A stretch of DNA of 64,000 bases from NCBI GenBank assembly GCA_013399015.1, contig VWZX01007386.1:558001-622000 (forward strand). The letters are read 5' to 3'. The stretch comes from Galbula dea (lineage: Eukaryota; Chordata; Aves; Piciformes; Galbulidae). The notes under the pieces are model-generated. The model made no database searches and was not told the DNA's origin. It saw nothing but the letters and a program-made list of their open reading frames with translations. The first letter of the stretch is position 1, and every line of letters begins with the position of its first letter. This document shows, piece after piece, positions 12,324 to 24,035 of the stretch. A program made the translations under genes and the position numbers.

Positions 12324-13374
12324 TATTAGAAAGCAATTTAATAGTCCATTCTCAAATGGCTCATCTCTGCAATAGGAAGGAGCATTCTGAACTGAGTTTT
12401 GTGGTGGTGATTTTACAGTAGTGTTATGTGCAACACTTTTGGTTTATACTGCAGAGCAGAGGTGAGAACTTTCTTCTGTTTTTTTAATTTTGTGTCTTAA
12501 TGGTATGGATAATTCCCAGTGTCACAGTATTCACAGTGGTTTCTCTTGTATTTTTCTCAGCTGACTGTACCTAATGCAGTCAAGTGATATGGTATGTGTA
12601 TTATGGTGAGATAAGACTTTTGCAGCATGAAATGGATGATCAGTAGATAAACTCTGACTGCTAGGTTTGATAAAACTATTTTTAGATCAGCTGTCAGCCA
12701 CAACAAAAATAATATGTAACATACAAAGCTGAGCTTTCATCCCTTCTGCTATCAACTTTATAATGAGTATATTTTTTAAATGTTTGTTTTTAAGGGCTTC
12801 CTGCTTTCAGGAAACATCTACATGCTGTTTGCTTCTGAAAGAAAAGGTGAGATTTACAGCTGAAGTGGATGTTTATGTGCAAGGGCATTTTTTCCCTAGT
12901 TTATTGTTTAATATTTGGTTTAAGTAGCATTGCTTTATCTAAATCTTGGACATGATTTATTAGTGAATTTTAACTACTCAGTAATCCTGGCAGAGAAAGC
13001 ATTGGCAAAGGGATTTAGACTCAGTTCTTTAGTTCTGAATATAGTGATAAAGAGTTCACATTGGGTTCCTTTTAAATAAAATGACTTTTTATCCTATAAG
13101 CTTCCTTGGCAGTTTTCTCCCTTTTCTATTTGGTTTTTGGAGGTTGCTTTGGTGTCTTTACCCTTGCTGTTTGTCAATTCTGGATGCAATTCTGAGATAA
13201 AAAAAAGCCAGGACTTGTACAGCTGTTTGATTTCCTGGGCCAAACTCGAAAGATACAAGCCATGACTTTGTCCACAGTTTCAGAGGTTGGACTTTGCTGC
13301 TGCAGTCATGATCATAAAAAAGACAGGAAAACAGATTCAAATGTACCATGCAAATTAAGATGGTTTACATTTGG

Positions 13375-13440
13375 ACTTGATGACTCAATGACCTTAAAGT
13401 TATTTTGTGACCTAGAAGACTTTGATTCTGTGATTGGTTG
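13375..13440 (+). mobile_element. Short CR1 3'-end fragment
   Basis: The segment GGACTTGATGACTCAATGAC, then CTTAAAGTTATTTTGTGACC and TTTGATTCTGTGATTGG, matches the CR1 terminus (target-like GGACTTGATGA, CCTTAAAGGTC, ATTCTGTGATT). It is plus-oriented and heavily truncated. The G/T-rich tract begins directly after it. Confidence 0.65.
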
Positions 13441-13575
13441 TTTTTTTGGTAGGTTTTTGGTTTTGCTTTTGCTTTTCTTGGTTTTGGTGGTGGTGGTTTG
13501 TCTTTTTATTATTATTTCTACTTTTGGTGGTGGTGATTTGGAGTATTTAGGGTTAGTTGGTTTGGTTTTTCCATT
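13438..13575 (+). repeat. G/T-rich low-complexity tract
   Basis: About 135 bases almost devoid of A and C outside short breaks, built of T runs and GG/GGTGGTGGTGG words. It directly follows the CR1 3' end at 13375-13440. Open frames through it on both strands are composition artefacts. Confidence 0.8.
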
Positions 13576-15514
13576 GGTTTTAAAAGATGAAACCCTCCCC
13601 ATTCCAGTTCAGCTTTTGCCATTGCCTGTGAAATTGGAGTGGTAACCTAAAGGTGGCAGAATGCTAAACTTCCCCTGCCAGGCCCCAGCTGCTGTTCCAG
13701 CTTCTGACCTGTGCAATGCTGGGCAAGGCCACACGAGGGGTGCTGCAGCAAGGTCGTTGTGACACTTCTGCAGCCGTCTCCTACCGGTGGCTTTCACACG
13801 CAATTCCAGCTAACTCATTAGACTTTCATTTTGTAATAAAAGGCCTTAATTAGGTCCCTGGAATAATTCTAGAACACTCACGAAAAGCTAGAGCATAACT
13901 CCATGTAGTCATTAGAAGCCACAAAATACCTGTGAGTCAAAAACCCTACCCAAGGAAAGGAAAACTCTTCACCTACAAGCAACTTCTAAACGACTTCACA
14001 TGAACGTGGGAAATCACTCATTTGACCTTAGCAGCCTCTGAGAAAAGCCACAGGGCCCTGCAGTTTCTCTCAGGCTAAGAAAATAGGTGCTGCAGCTGCT
14101 GGGGGGGTGAGTCTCAGGTGGCAGATCCCAGGCTGTTGGAAAAGACAGTGAGCAGAACACTGTGCACACACAGGCCCAGCAAAGAACAAGGCTAACTGCC
14201 ACAGGCTTCTGTCACCAGCCAATTGTGTTCTTGTTGTTGGAAGAACAGATACAGCCTTAGGCTAGTAAGGTGTGGTTTAGGTGGGACTCCTAATTGTGAT
14301 TCTGTTTCATTTATAAATTTTTGAAACTTCACAATGCTCTTTGAAATTGATAAGATAAATCAAGAGTTACACCAAAATGGGCTTTTATTAGACTCAGTGC
14401 CTTACCTGGGAAAATATGCAGGATTCAGCCAGCCAGTTTCCTCCTGCAGGTAAACTTGAACTGGTCCATCCTCCTCCGTGGCTTTAACAGCACCTGAACG
14501 TTCCTGGCCCTCCATGGAGGTGAATAAAGAGACCCCATTTCTTTCCTCTAGCCTGAAAGTAGTTCTGGGCTGGTTTACCTCTGTCAGGCAGTCACCTTGC
14601 TTTCTTGGAGACCATTCTTCTGCTCCTTTCTTGTCAGGATTTATGACAGGGGCTGTAGCTCCAGGTTACAGATCCTTCTGCAGTTTAAGAGGTTCCCTTT
14701 TCCAGTGTCACCCCTCTCCTCACATCCCCCTGCCATCTACCAGAGCTGAATATTCTCTTCGTTCCAGGCACTCAGTTGCTGGTGTAACTGCCCTGTAAAT
14801 AGTTCCCTGTTGAACAAAGAATGGATGCTAATGTGCTGTCACTCAGAGGTAGGAAAGATTGGTTGGGGTCAGGTGAGGACAGAAAGCTTGCTGCCAGAGT
14901 GATTGCACCATAGAGTTCCACCTTCAGAAACACTAGCACATGAAACAAAAAAATGCCTTATGCTTTCCTTTTTAACCTCATTTTATGCCTGCTAAATCCA
15001 TAATAAATCACCTAAACCACAACCCTTGGGTGCCCTTTTGCATGGGTGCCTGCAATCAAACCAGTCCACAAACTATTGCCATGACAGCTTTCTGCTTTGC
15101 CTTTACTCTGGTTCCCCACATTTACCTCTGACTAACCTTTTAGCATGACATTTCCCTTCTGGTTCTGCCCAAGCAAACCTCACAGCAGCCAGCCCCCAGG
15201 CAAGCAGTAGCATTCCTGCCCTCTCAGCTTCTCCTGTGCTTGCTGCAAGACCACTCTTCCAAGAGACAGGCTGCATTTCTAAAGAGATAACATGCCAGTA
15301 TTCCTCATTATTTTCTCATTATCTTCCTGAGAAACTTTTCTCTTGACAGCAGATGAAACCATGGATATTTGCATATCCTTTTTTGCAGTCTTCAAGTAAA
15401 TGCTATAAGAGGTCAGGTGTTTTGCTGAACCATCATTGCTGTGGCATTTCTTCTTTGGCTGACAACTTTACAGAGCATTTTGTAGTAGAATCTAGGCAAA
15501 AGTCACTACTGTTG
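13576..15514. other. Non-coding interval, nothing recognised
   Basis: Mixed-composition unique sequence. A run of seven G is at 14101-14107. No exon, RNA gene or repeat family is recognised. Confidence 0.45.
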
Positions 15515-15717
15515 CATCAGGTAGTGGTAAGACACTGGCACAGGTTGCCCAGAGAGGTAGTGGATGCCCTACCCCTGGAAACATTTAAGGTCAGGTTGGA
15601 CAGGGCTCTGAGTAACCTGATCTAGTTGAAGATGTCCCTGTTCACTGGAGGGGAGTTAGACTAGATGACCTTTAAAGGTCCCTTCCAACCCCAAGCATTC
15701 TAGGATTCTACAAATCC
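15515..15717 (+). mobile_element. CR1 LINE 3' fragment
   Basis: It begins at AGGTAGTGGTAAGACACTGG and continues through CACAGGTTGCCCAGAGAGGT, GGATGCCCTACCCCTGGAAA, AGACTAGATGACCTTTAAAG, GTCCCTTCCAACCC and the terminal ATTCTAGGATTCTAC. This is the canonical avian CR1 3' end on the plus strand, 5'-truncated to about 200 bases. Confidence 0.92.
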
Positions 15718-18700
15718 TTCCTGTACCTGTGCCTTTGGGTGCAGCAAATCCAGCCAACATCCCCATCACTCCTGGCATGCAGCAGCAGTTGCTGAGGCAC
15801 CCAATAGGAGGAGCATGTCATACAGATACCCCAGTAAGTGATTTTAACTGACTAAGATTTGTTTAAATTATTATTTCTGGATAAATCTGTAGTTTGTTAA
15901 TTATACTTTACATTCCATCTTTAAATCAGGCTTCAGAATTGCTAACTGTCTTTTGCTAGTGGTCAGTATTTAGCCCTATAAAGTCAGTATTTGACTCCTG
16001 TGTGAGCAGGAACTGCCTAACTGGAATTTAAGCTTTTTAAATGAATTCTGAGGTACTACTATGAGAGATTACAAAATTAGCATCTCTGTCCACAGAGTCC
16101 AGCTCTGGACATGTGCTCAGGTTCAGGCAGCTCTTCATTATTAATATTTAATATATTAATAACTGAGGGTAGAGAGGGGAAATATTACCCTTCAGTCACT
16201 GAAACTTCCCAACCTGTGTCATGACACACATACTTCCAAATCTAGTCCTGCCAAGGGCCAAGAAACTGTGATGGTCACTCTGGTGAGAAAGACAAAAAAA
16301 ATGGGATAACAAAGAACACTAGGAGGAAAAAATTTATTTGAGAGATGTCATTCATCCATTTCTCTCTCTTAGGTATTTCTAAAGTGCCATAGTATTGCTG
16401 TGGTATCTAAGCACCATGAACACAACAGGAATTCAGTGTTGTACAGAGCTCCCTCAGCTGGCAGGAGGATGTGGGCACCACCTGGTGACCACGAGTCTGG
16501 GATGGAGTGTACTGAGACAGTGCTGGAATGATAGTAGGGGTTTTGTTTGGTTGCTGGGTTTTTTATCTTTTCCCAGTAGACTCCCACTATGACCCTGAGG
16601 CAGATAGCCTGTAGAGAAGCCAGTGAGCTAGATGCTGTGGAAGCAAACCTTCTGGTTCCCAGCTGTTTGCACGTGTCCATACCTCTCTTTTCTGAATTTG
16701 GCTCGTGACTTTGTGCTGTCCATAAAGCAATTAAATCCCTGGAAGAGGAGGAACAGAACCTGTAACTTCTGCAACACCATAGGAAGGGTGTTGCCCAGAT
16801 TCTCCTCTCTAGCTAGATGAGGGCAGACAGGCTAAGGGAAGTGAATTATTTCAGCCAAGTGACACTGAACAGGGAAAACTAACAGTGGCTGTAGAAAGGA
16901 ACTCCAGCAATGTGCTTACACTGCTGAGCTATCCAATCCTAGCTGCTAGGATAACTGCACTGGCAATGTGCTGTGAACCCCAAGGCCACACTGATTTAGC
17001 ATGCTACTTTAAATAGGCTCATAAAGATCTTAAAACTAAACCCACATCAAGCCTTTTAATTTATAGAGCATTGTTAAGTACACACAGCACTTCACAAAGC
17101 ATATGGAAAAGAGAAGGAATGCTCCAAGGACTGTTGTGAAGGTATACTCAGGGGCAGCTGGCTCCTCAAACCAGAATCTCAGTGTGAAGGTTTCCTTTGA
17201 GCTGAGCTCAGCTATGTGCAGACCAGGGTTTGATTTCATTGATCTGCTACAGCAACTCCATTCAGACTGACAAAAGAAAAGTTGCATTCACAACCTTGCC
17301 TTTCCCTGGCAAACAGAGCTTCTTAGCCAAACAGACAGGTTTAGTGCTATAGATTTCCTTTAGGAAACTCAAACTGGAATGGGACAGAGCCAGATAAACA
17401 GATCAGTTCTGCAGCCAGGCTGCAGCATAACCTTTGAATTCAGTCAGAAATGAGCCTACTAGCTGAGAGCTGTAGTATCCCTTCTGAAAGTCTGCTAGCT
17501 GATGAAAATCTTGATGCTTCTGGAAACAATTAGGTACCAACAGGTATGTTTCCAAACCACTTTCCAGAAGTGGAACAGAAATCAAGTTGTCATTGGTTTG
17601 AAGCTGTTCATAAAACAAAAATATCAAAAACCAAACCACCAAAAAGAAGAAGAAAAAACCACATTAAACTGAAAGCAAAAATGTGCATGTGCAAATGAAG
17701 GCTTTAGTTCCTGTATAAACAAAGCCCACCCCACTTCTGAAAGTTCCTTCTACTTCCCTGAGCAGCTGCATATAAAGGTGCCTTTTTCCTCTAGGAGCTG
17801 CAAACAATTTCATGCTCCCTCTATGCCTCCTTTTTATTTAACTATATAAAAATAACATTTTATCAGCAGTTGAGTGTCAAGAAGTGGCTTGGAGCTTGCA
17901 GAAAGGATCCGTGCAGTCCCTTGAGAGTAGCAAGTTCTGTAGAACAAGCCATTCTCAAGTATCCCTGGCCAGCAGCTGCTCAAATCCACAGATCTTCTTA
18001 GCATCTTTATTTCTCCAACTCTTCCCCACCACAGCTCCAGTCCTTCCTCTGGCCTCAGCCAGCACTCCTTTTTCCAGAGACATACTGAAGCCATGGAGCC
18101 AGCTGCATGACTAGTAAGGAACAGCACAAAACCAGAAATCCCTTCTAAGCTCCAGCAGTGCTGGATAAGCACATCAGTCAGTATCATGACCAAAATGATC
18201 AGCAGCAAAACAGTCAAAAATATCAACAATGCCAAGTGGTGCACTGCAATTCTCTGTAGTTAAAACCATGAGGGGGGTGCCTCCTACAACTGCCACTAAC
18301 ACATACCTGTGTAAAAGGAGGGGGAAGAGCACTATGCTGAGTGACATTTAGAAGTCATTCCTTGCAGCCACAGAAGCCACAGATTTTTTAATAGATCCAT
18401 AAATAAAACAACTCAAATCCAAATCTTAAACACACAAAATTATCAGTGTAAAACTCAATGTCATGATTTACAAATTCAGCTGTTTAGGTACAAAACCTAT
18501 TTCTCCCAGATTCTGGAGAAAATGCTAGTATATATAGAATGTTTAGGGGTTTGAGATGTACTGACAGGGTGTAGTGTCACACAACTAGCCATTTTGACAA
18601 CTGAAATGCTGTGTGCATGCACAACTGCTCACATGTGAGTGTGAAGACATACTTTGTGTAAAAGCTAATTCATATATAGGTGGATATACACATAAAGAAG

Positions 18701-18940
18701 TAATTACACACACACACTGGTCAAAATGGGACTGAAAAACACTGATATGGAATCAGGTCAGTCCTAGTATACTGGTTTGTTCTATTTTGCAACACAGCTT
18801 ACACCAGCCCACTTGAACTGTACCTGTGAATCCAAATTCTGCAGAACGAGGACACTACCAGTACAAACTCACAGGTGACCTCCAGACACCTGCCAAGCTG
18901 TGTACCACAGTTTTAGCAGCAGTAAGGATACTCTGATTAT
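15718..18940. other. Non-coding interval
   Basis: AT-rich unique sequence downstream of the minus-strand zinc-finger gene. An A/C-rich run is at about 17612-17665. The frames present are short and lack family resemblance. Confidence 0.45.
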
Positions 18941-19790
18941 TTTATTTTTACAGTCTCCATGTCCAACAGTTTTTCACATCAGTTACCCACCAGTTCAGAG
19001 ATTTCAGAACAGGCCATGTCTTATCCTGCAGCTCCCTTGTGTTCCTTCCATCCTAGCAGCATTTGCAGAAAACCTTTGCAGGCATGTTTTCCTTCTGTGC
19101 TTCAGGGTATGTCTATGTGCCCATTTTACAAACAGCCTCTACAGTAGTCTTTCCTGGACTTCAGGCTGGCCCATATGCTATGTATGCATAACACAGCCTC
19201 CAGCTTCTCAAGGAGGACTTACTTAGCTTTGACCTTCCTGACTGCTGTATGGGACACACAACTGTCTTAGACCACAAGCATGTTGAGCCTCTATAGACCT
19301 ATGCAATACTCTATAAGTCACAACACTGCAGCTGCAAGTGAAATAAAGTCTCTTAAGGATCCCATCTCCCATCTCATTTCCCTTGACACAACCACATATA
19401 CATACATTGCATGACTAAGCAGCTTCTCATCATGTGACCTGATGTTGTATGTTCTTTCCTCAGACTCACAAACAAGCACCTCTCACACGGAGGTGGAGAA
19501 AACCCTTGGCCACATGGTAGATGGCATCCGATTCCAGGACCTTAGGATGCAGAACTACCTATCTCGACCACTGCTCACTTTCTGTCCATGCCCACAGGGC
19601 ACTAGGAGGAGGAGGTGACTGAGAAGGGCAACATGGACCAAAGGAATTACTCTGGCCAGCTGCCTATAATCCACACACCCTGGTGTAGTCACATCCTTGT
19701 CCACCTCCTTGTTCCTTAGGCACATTTTCCTTAGGCTCGGACCAGAAGCTGCATCCTAGATCACCCCCAGGCCACATACGGTGACACTGC
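18941..19790 (-). other. Candidate 3' UTR of the nine-finger gene
   Basis: The stretch after the minus-strand stop codon has no competing gene. A reverse-complement AATAAA is at 18941-18946, giving a possible 3' UTR of about 850 bases. Other A-rich signals lie farther left (for example near 17830), so the true end is unknown. This is inference from position and signal only. Confidence 0.3.
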
Positions 19791-20774
19791 CTACCATACA
19801 TGCATCCGTTGGTGTGAGACTAAGTAGGAGTTGCGGCTAAAGCTCTTCCCACAGTGGGAGCATGTGAAAGGTTTCTCCCCAGTGTGGGTACGACGATGAC
19901 GGATGAGGGTGGAGTTGTCAGTGAAGCAGGTCCCACACTCGGCACACTTGTAGGGCTTCTCCCCAGTGTGCGTGCGACAGTGCTGGACAAGGTGCGAGCG
20001 CTGGCTGAAACTCTTGCCACAGTCAGGGCACAAGTATGGCTTCTCACCTGTGTGGACACGCCGGTGAATGACCAGCTTAGAGCTCTCACTGAAGCATTTG
20101 TTGCAGTCAGCACACTTGTAGGGCTTCTCGCCCGTGTGGAGCCGCTGGTGGGCAATAAGGTTGGAGCTGTCGCTGAAGCGCTTCCCGCACTGGGGGCATT
20201 TGTAGGGCTTCTCACCCGTGTGAAAGTTGGCATGGCGGAGCAGGCCTGAGTTCTGGTAGAAGTTCCTCCCACACTTGGCACAGACATAAGGTCTCTCGCC
20301 AGTGTGGTTGCGCTGGTGCTGCACCAGGTGGGTGCTCTGGCTGAAGCTCTTCCCGCAGTCCTTGCATTGGTATGGCCGCTCACCTGTGTGGACACGCTGG
20401 TGCTGGATGAGGTGGGAGCGGCGGCTGAAGCTCTTACCGCAGTCGACACACACGTACGGCTTCTCCCCAGTGTGGATCCTCTGGTGGCGGATCAGGTCAG
20501 AGCTGCGGTTGAAGCTCTGCCCACACTCGATGCAGATGTAGGGCTTCTCTCCCATGAATGCTCGCTGGTGCACCACAGTTTCTTTACGCTTCCGGAGGCT
20601 GCAGTGAGAAGTCTTCTCTAGCCCCTTCTCTGGGGAAAGGTTTGGCCTCAGGTGGGACACTTCCTGGTCACAGCCCAGAGAAGAAGCTTCCCTCATGAAA
20701 AAGTCCGAAATGGCCCCACTGGGTTCAGCTGCCTCCAGCCCATTTCTCTGGAGATCCCCCTCATTTTCACTCAT
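19791..20774 (-). CDS. C2H2 zinc-finger protein with nine tandem fingers
   Basis: Encodes 327 residues, probably a nuclear sequence-specific DNA-binding protein. Residues 1-78 are an acidic to basic leader without a KRAB, SCAN or BTB domain. Residues 79-325 are nine consecutive C2H2 fingers of 28-residue period with TGEKP or TGERP linkers, and only VW follows the last His. All zinc ligands are present. Residues at helix positions -1, 2, 3 and 6 are, in order: R/S/D/R, R/S/H/Q, Q/T/H/Q, Q/S/G/R, D/S/N/A, E/S/K/I, Q/S/H/Q, D/S/T/R and R/S/Y/S. The ATG at 20774 is chosen because an acceptor (CGGCAG) lies just upstream, with the exon starting at 20785. The unspliced frame continues further 5', but only through intron-like sequence. 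An upstream exon could add residues, since the exon begins with two bases of a codon. The family is certain; the orthologue is not recognised. Confidence 0.92.
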   Translation of the reverse strand: MSENEGDLQRNGLEAAEPSGAISDFFMREASSLGCDQEVSHLRPNLSPEKGLEKTSHCSLRKRKETVVHQRAFMGEKPYICIECGQSFNRSSDLIRHQRIHTGEKPYVCVDCGKSFSRRSHLIQHQRVHTGERPYQCKDCGKSFSQSTHLVQHQRNHTGERPYVCAKCGRNFYQNSGLLRHANFHTGEKPYKCPQCGKRFSDSSNLIAHQRLHTGEKPYKCADCNKCFSESSKLVIHRRVHTGEKPYLCPDCGKSFSQRSHLVQHCRTHTGEKPYKCAECGTCFTDNSTLIRHRRTHTGEKPFTCSHCGKSFSRNSYLVSHQRMHVW

Positions 20775-20785
20775 GCTCCCATCAC

Positions 20786-20998
20786 CTGCCGGGACAGAAG
20801 GAAACTTCAGACAGAACCAACACGTTTGGTCATAGCCCACACCCCCACTTCTCCACCCAGCTTGGCCACTGCAGCTGCTCCACACGGTCCCGGGGGCCAG
20901 GTGCCATATCCTCCTGCCCAGTCCATCCCGGCTCTGCCGCTTCCATGGGAGAGGCAAAAGCGTCGATACCGGCTCCATCCTCCCTCGCTGTCACCCAC
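20786..20998 (-). other. Intron upstream of the nine-finger coding exon
   Basis: On the minus strand a strong donor (CCGTGCAG then GTGGGTGAC) ends an exon at 20999, and the acceptor CGGCAG ends the intron at 20786. This gives a 213-base intron. Joining the leader exon in any frame gives a stop or an out-of-frame ATG before MSENE, so the upstream exon looks non-coding. The splice pair is inferred from consensus only. Confidence 0.6.
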
Positions 20999-21760
20999 CT
21001 GCACGGCCACCCGTCCGATATGGGCGCTGGGGAGCGGTCCGCACCTCGCGCCTGCCCCTACCGCCGGCGGCAGCTCCCTCTCACTGCCCGCCCGAGGGGG
21101 CTGGGCCGGGCCAAGGGAGGCCGAATCACCGGGCAAGGGGAAAGGAGCTGCCGGCACCTGCGAGAGGAGGTAGAAGGGTGAGGCTGACAGGCAGCGGGGC
21201 CTGGCGGCGGCGCCCGCCCGCCCCTCCCGAGCTCTGCCGCCCTTCCCCACGGGCAGCACCAGCGGCAACGCTGCTAGAAAACCGGCTCCCGCCCTGGGCG
21301 CGCCCCCCCCAGCCTGGTCCCCGGTTACTCAGCATGTCTCCGCCCGGGGCCGGCGACCCGCCGTGCCCGCCTCACCTCCGCCAGGCAGTACGGCCCCGGC
21401 CCGACCCGGGCGAGGCAAACAGGGCGGCGAGTACAGCCCCGGGTGGGCGCAGCGCGACCGCCGGCCGCGGGGAGGGGAAGTTTCCCCGCCTACAGCCCGC
21501 CCCAACAGCACTTCCTGCCGCTCCCGGACGGCAGCCGGTAGGCCTTTAGGGCTGGAACCGTGCTCTCCACCGCGGTGGTGCGGGGAGGTTTACCCCTGGC
21601 TAGGCGCGGGGCCATAGGAGGCCCCGCAGGCGAGACCCAGCCCGGCGGGTGGGCTGGGCTTGGCCGCCAGCAGAGCTCCTCCCAGCCCGCGGTGTGTGCC
21701 GTCGGCTGCTCCCGAGCCGGGTGGCACCTCGAAGCTTCTCCCGATTCCCCGGGGACCGCC
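20999..21760 (-). promoter_or_regulatory. CpG island, promoter and leader exon of the nine-finger gene
   Basis: Dense G+C and CpG from about 21000 to beyond 21700. It includes the presumed 5' untranslated exon ending at 20999. A possible internal acceptor (CTCTCGCAG) puts an exon start at 21157, so the leader may itself be spliced. Open frames on both strands here are a by-product of high G+C. The island may also serve the plus-strand gene about 1.5 kb to the right, but that gene has its own CpG-rich start region. Confidence 0.65.
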
Positions 21761-21969
21761 GAGGCGTCTCCCATCGCCTGCTTCTCCCTGCCGCTCGGTT
21801 CTGCCAGCAGCCGGGGCACTATCCCTGCCTGCCTTCGGGGCATGGGCTCTGTCCCGGGTCTCAGCCCTATTCTGGGAGTTGGAAGGAACGCGGAGAGGCT
21901 GGAGCAGGTCTCTGGCCAGGCGCCATGCCGACACGGGTCACGTAGCAGGACCTGGCATGGCTGGATGTA

Positions 21970-23275
21970 ATCGTAGGGGTGCAGCCCTACTCGCTGGAAG
22001 CACAGCATCTGCACTTAGTTGGGGACCACGGGACCGCAGGAAGCAAAAAAGAGCGAGGTTTTGTTAGCCTCCTTAGCTGACCCTCCTGCTGTCCTACCCT
22101 GCCCGTGCCACGGGTACTGCTAAATGCCTCAGTTGATTGCTTATCTAAACTGTCAGCAGATCTTAATGCAGCTGAGCACCGTTAACTGCTGTACTGATAG
22201 CTCTGTAAGAAGATCTGTGTGTTCAAATGTATTTGCATATGACTACTGGAGTGTGTGTGGGCACTTGGATTTATGGGCTTCTGTCTTTATTTTAGAACCT
22301 GGGACTGAATGAACTTGACTCTGCCTTCTTGTTGAATAAATAAAGAGAAGGAATGGGTGGTGAAAGTCAGGCTTCATATGGTATCCCTAAATACCTGTTT
22401 GTTGCAGGAGCTCCCTCTCTTCTGTATTTTGGTCTCAATTCAGCCAGAAGAAATTGATAAACTAGGATAGGAATGAGCAAACTTTGAGAAACATTATGTG
22501 CAGAAGCAAGACTTCTTAGGACTTCAGACATGAAGTGGGGATGCATCTGCAGGATTAATGCTAACAGCACAAAGCCATTTTTATAGTATATATACATATA
22601 TGTCACAAAACATCTTTTTGAGTAGTTTCAAATAATTCTTTCGATCGTTTTCTTTAAGCATGAAAGAGGCCCTTTTGCTTATTCTGACTCTATATTTATT
22701 GACTTCTTTATTGGGATGTTGGCAAAGGAGTAGTTTTCTGGTCTTCATATTCCTTTTACTCTTGTAGCTTATAAACTAAATTATACCCGGGTCTCAGGAC
22801 AGATGGGGTAAGTGTGGGATGCTAGTGCATCCCTGCAGAGAAGCTGAGGGATTCTAAAAGCTTCAGATCCCCAGGTCCCACCGAGATTACCTGGGACAAG
22901 GGATGGCTTCTAGAAACTTCTGAAGTGCCTGACTTAATGCTTTTAACGCAGGGGAAATCTCACATGGATTTTCAGAATTTATCAGTGTTTTCAGAACCCT
23001 CTGGCTTGTCAGGTGGAACGTTTCACTATTATCTCATGGCTTCAGTGTTTTTTTTCCTGCCAGGCTTGGTAAGACTGAGAGCAGTGTCTGCCTTCGATTT
23101 GACTAACGCAGTTCCCTACATCGCCAGATGGTGGCAGATGTGGAGGATATTAAATCGGTCACAACCTGTTTTGGGATGGAACTGAATTGTTTCTTTCGGG
23201 TGTTAAAAGATGCCCTCTTCTGAAATTGTTACGTTTTCACACCTCTGAAGCTATTGAAATAGCTTCCACTTCACA
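21970..23275. other. Spacer between the two divergent zinc-finger genes
   Basis: Composition falls from CpG-rich to AT-rich and back. A TATATACATATATG-type AT run lies near 22585. No coding exon is seen. A fair CTCF-like motif (CCAGATGGTGGCAG, near 23125) has two core mismatches and is not called. Confidence 0.4.
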
Positions 23276-23279
23276 TGGA

Positions 23280-23488
23280 AAAATGGGGCGGGGGATCGGC
23301 AGCCCTGGCTCGGGAGCTGTAAGCCTCTGGAGAAGCGGCCCCGAGGATGCCGGGGAGCGACCCTGGTAGCCAGGACCCACAGCCCCACGCCTCCCCTCCT
23401 CTTTCGACCCATAGAGGCTGTGGGCCGCATCACTTCTCCAGGGCCAGTTGCTGCCGGCTCCTAGCCACGTAGCGCCAGCAGCAAGCCG
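23280..23488 (+). promoter_or_regulatory. CpG-rich first-exon region of the five-finger gene
   Basis: A local rise in CpG ends in a donor-like CAAGCCG then GTGAGT, with the exon ending at 23488. The only ATG frame in it (from about 23347) stops before the donor, so it would be an untranslated exon with a short upstream frame. Its position about 0.8 kb before the first coding exon makes it the likely start of that gene. The transcription start itself is not determined. Confidence 0.5.
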
Positions 23489-23785
23489 GTGAGTTGCAAA
23501 ACGCGAACCCCTGCGGCGAGCAAGCTAACAGCAACGTACGGACCTATCATAGCTGCAGGGACTCTCATGAGACTGGGCTAGGCTGAGGTGGTGCCCAGAG
23601 GATTTCGGGAAGGGGTGGAGCGGCTTTGGAGGGAAGGGTGCAGGGAGTGGTGTAACGGGTGGGAAGAAGCACGAGGTAAGGAGCTTGGGAGGTTTGGGAT
23701 CTGGTTGCTGGGAACCTCTGCAGCTTTCAGGAAGGGCTTGGTAGTGTTACAGAGGAGGTTACGGTTAGGTATGATATTGGTGGAG

Positions 23786-23890
23786 GTTTTGTTTGGTTTG
23801 TTTTCGGTTTTTTGTTTGCTTTCGGTTTTTTGTTTGCTTTGTGGGGTTTTTTGTTTGTTAGTTTGGGAATTTTTTGTTTGTTGGTTTCCT
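23786..23890 (+). repeat. G/T-rich tract with an 18-bp tandem repeat
   Basis: T-rich sequence with G spacers. The unit TTCGGTTTTTTGTTTGCT occurs twice in direct tandem at 23803-23820 and 23821-23838. A CR1 3' fragment follows immediately. It lies in the first intron of the five-finger gene. Confidence 0.8.
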
Positions 23891-23904
23891 TTTTCTTGTG
23901 GAAT

Positions 23905-24035
23905 TCGAGAAGCATTTGGATAATGCTTTTAAACACGTGGTGCGACTTTCGGGTTGTCCTGGGTGCAGACGAGTTAGACTTGATCGTGGTGGGTCCCTTC
24001 TAACTCGGGATAGTCTGTGGTTCTGTGATACTTGT
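23905..24035 (+). mobile_element. CR1 LINE 3' fragment
   Basis: It reads GAGAAGCATTTGGATAATGC, CACGTGGTGCGACTTTCGGG, GTTGTCCTGGGTGCAGACGA, GTTAGACTTGATCGTGGTGG, GTCCCTTCTAACTCGGGATA, then GGTTCTGTGATAC. This is the plus-strand 3' end of an avian CR1 subfamily, related to the copy at 26255. Confidence 0.8.

Larger units (their letters stand above)
8946..13374. other. AT-rich non-coding interval
   Basis: No exon is supportable on either strand. The interval holds the two 50-bp tandem duplications at 11258-11357 and 12224-12323, listed separately. The rest is AT-rich unique sequence. Confidence 0.5.

Noticed and set aside
13262..13645. A 127-residue frame rich in Val, Leu and Phe, resembling membrane segments
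   Set aside because: The apparent hydrophobic stretch is the translation of a G/T-rich low-complexity tract after a CR1 end.
20302..20541. Possible CRISPR-like or satellite array suggested by the regular repeats
   Set aside because: The 84-base period is that of 28-residue C2H2 fingers, with variable helix codons and conserved Cys, His and linker codons.
19820..20621. Open frames in other frames and on the plus strand across the nine-finger exon
   Set aside because: They are shadows of the regular 84-base finger repeat; their periodic peptides reflect the zinc-finger codons in the wrong frame.
20775..20978. N-terminal extension of the nine-finger protein from an ATG at 20978
   Set aside because: It crosses a clear intron (donor after 20999, acceptor before 20785); the added residues look like translated intron.
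20807..22067. Overlapping frames in the CpG island of the nine-finger gene
   Set aside because: They run in several frames on both strands with compositional bias only, and lack splice-consistent joins to the finger exon.
23115..23135. Second CTCF-like motif, CCAGATGGTGGCAG
   Set aside because: Two mismatches in the core positions; too weak to call beside the better site at 5133.
23588..24003. Frames with hydrophobic Phe/Leu/Val runs in the first intron of the five-finger gene
   Set aside because: These translate the G/T tract and a CR1 fragment rather than a gene.
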